DNA of 15,604 nucleotides from CAITNM01 sp037138055 (lineage in GTDB: Bacteria > Pseudomonadota > Alphaproteobacteria > Paracaedibacterales > CAITNM01): contig JBAXJB010000032.1 in NCBI GenBank assembly GCA_037138055.1, positions 1 through 15,604 of the forward strand, in the 5' to 3' direction. Made by a program: the position numbers and the translations under genes. The first letter of the stretch is position 1. Each line of letters opens with the position of its first letter. The notes under the pieces were generated by a model. The model saw only the letters and a program-made list of their open reading frames with translations, was not told the DNA's origin and made no database searches. This document shows positions 14,569 through 15,604 of this stretch, piece after piece.

Positions 14569-15283
14569 AACTATTCCCGCTTTTGCCCTGCTTGAGGTGG
14601 CAATTGCTTTAAGTATATTGGGAGTGGTTGCCTATATGGGCATGCCGCTGTTGGGCAAATTGCAGCATTGGCAACAGGTAAAAGTGACGAATGCTCACCA
14701 GGAAAAAATTGTAGAATCATTAGCAGGTTATGTGCTTGCAAATAAGCGTCTGCCCTGCCCTGCGTTAAGTGCAAATGGGGAAGCGCAGGCAGTTTGTACA
14801 AATGATACAAAGGCCGGGTTTGTGCCTTATAAAACTTTGGGGATTGATGAGAAAACCGCGAAAGATGGAAATCATCATTGGATGACCTATGTGGTGGAGC
14901 CGAACTTAGCATCGTCACGGATTAGTTTTATATACACGGACCCAACGCTTGCTATTGACCCTAAAACTGTGTTTTGCAAAACGCCCAGTGGTGGAAATTT
15001 GGATGTACAAACAGCTGACAAACAACCGTGCGTGGTAGCACCAGATTTTGTAGCGGTAGTGTTAATTGCCCATGGAAACAGTGGTGGGTATGCCATTGAT
15101 AATGGGACGATTCAACCGGTAGATGGTGGCGATGTTGATAAAATTAACAATGCAGTCCGGGGTGGAGTTTTCATAATCAAAACCCAGCAGCGAATAGCTC
15201 CATCAATTTTCGATGACACTACATTATATGTAAGCCGCAATAATTTGATGGCGCAGTGGGCGAAGTTTCCGTGTAGGCGTTAA
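14540..15283 (+). CDS. Type IV pilin-like (pseudopilin) protein
   Basis: The N-terminus carries a class III signal sequence. A short basic leader ends IPA, followed by FALLEVAIALSILGVVA (15-31), with Phe as first mature residue and the conserved Glu at position 5 (Glu19). The prepilin peptidase would cleave after Ala14 rather than the usual Gly, a known but less common variant. The globular part has RLPCPALSANG (70-80), VPYKTLGID (95-103), VVLIAHGNSGG (173-183) and FDDTTLYVSRNNL (224-236), features of a proteobacterial prepilin-type family with extracellular disulfides (Cys73, 86, 146, 164, 245). A start at 14552 (MLQPNK) is equally possible. No other pilus assembly genes are present. It may be a minor pilin or a type II secretion pseudopilin. 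Confidence 0.82.
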   Translation: MWKTMLQPNKTIPAFALLEVAIALSILGVVAYMGMPLLGKLQHWQQVKVTNAHQEKIVESLAGYVLANKRLPCPALSANGEAQAVCTNDTKAGFVPYKTLGIDEKTAKDGNHHWMTYVVEPNLASSRISFIYTDPTLAIDPKTVFCKTPSGGNLDVQTADKQPCVVAPDFVAVVLIAHGNSGGYAIDNGTIQPVDGGDVDKINNAVRGGVFIIKTQQRIAPSIFDDTTLYVSRNNLMAQWAKFPCRR

Positions 15284-15404
15284 AACGCAAAATAACCTTT
15301 ATTTTTCATTAATTTATTTAAAATTATTCTATATTTTTCGATTAATTAATTATTAAATATTATTTGTTAATAATACTCATGAAAACAACTTTTATGAGGA
15401 CCAA

Positions 15405-15604
15405 ATGAACAAATTCACTTTTTATGGCAATTACTCAAAGGCATTAGCACTAACATGCATGCTACTTGCAAACAATGGCTATAGCGCTGAGGAAAAAGAC
15501 TCTTTTTCTGATGACGAAGGAAGCAGTGCATGTCTACCTGTTGTGTCTACTCAGGATGATGGTATGGACGCCGATTTAAGAGTGATCTTAAATCAAACTG
15601 CGTG
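15405..15604 (+). CDS. N-terminal part of secreted protein of unknown function (runs off window)
   Basis: Sixty-six residues are visible. The start ATG at 15405 follows GAGGA (15396-15400) by four bases. A signal peptide with KALALTCMLLANNGYSA (12-28) precedes an acidic stretch, EEKDSFSDDEGSS. This arrangement of leader followed by a Ser/Asp/Glu segment is shared with the 12238 and 13711 proteins. The visible part shows no further homology to them. The frame is open to the end of the window. Confidence 0.7.
   Translation, partial: MNKFTFYGNYSKALALTCMLLANNGYSAEEKDSFSDDEGSSACLPVVSTQDDGMDADLRVILNQTA

Overview
The window looks like chromosomal DNA of an alphaproteobacterium, most plausibly an intracellular or host-associated one of the Holosporales/Rickettsiales type. 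The evidence is an HU protein with an alphaproteobacterial tRNA/lipoprotein neighbourhood, an aa3-type cytochrome oxidase subunit III, an MHS-family transporter of the kind common in such symbionts, toxin-antitoxin pairs, several secreted proteins without recognisable relatives, and short palindromic repeats (GTCATCC...GGATCC type) in most of the longer gaps. The taxonomic placement is an inference; no marker gene here fixes it.

Left part (1-3103). A cluster of stem-loop repeats (1-258) is followed by genes read leftwards. Cytochrome c oxidase subunit III (about 2297-3103) comes first, then HU (1830-2105) with a good promoter and a strong hairpin/T-run at its end. Next come tRNA-Val(UAC) (1702-1776), a very short LptM/LPAM-type lipoprotein whose reading frame runs into the tRNA gene, and a periplasmic M48 metalloprotease with TPR repeats (BepA-like). 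The lipoprotein and protease overlap by 4 bases.

Middle part (3273-10007). A rightward gene encodes a secreted six-bladed NHL propeller joined to an autotransporter-passenger-like segment without a beta-barrel. It converges on a leftward dsbD. After a gap with repeats comes a leftward 1052-residue secreted protein of unknown function, which carries a possible CxD motif in its C-terminal quarter.

Right part (10195-15604). A parDE toxin-antitoxin operon and an MHS-type major facilitator transporter are read leftwards. Then come two rightward, clearly related secreted proteins of unknown function (12238-12768 and 13711-14568). Between them lies a leftward hepT-mntA toxin-antitoxin cassette, bounded by an exact 22-base direct repeat that includes the stop codon of the first secreted gene. 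The second secreted gene overlaps a gene for a type IV pilin-like protein. The window ends inside another secreted protein with an acidic Ser/Asp/Glu-rich segment after its leader.

Several products pass through the envelope: DsbD supplies reducing power to periplasmic disulfide chemistry, the M48 protease handles outer-membrane protein quality control, and many of the unknown proteins carry signal peptides and a few cysteines. The most unusual part is 12.2-15.6 kb, where the exported protein family, the pilin-like gene and the inserted toxin-antitoxin cassette sit together.
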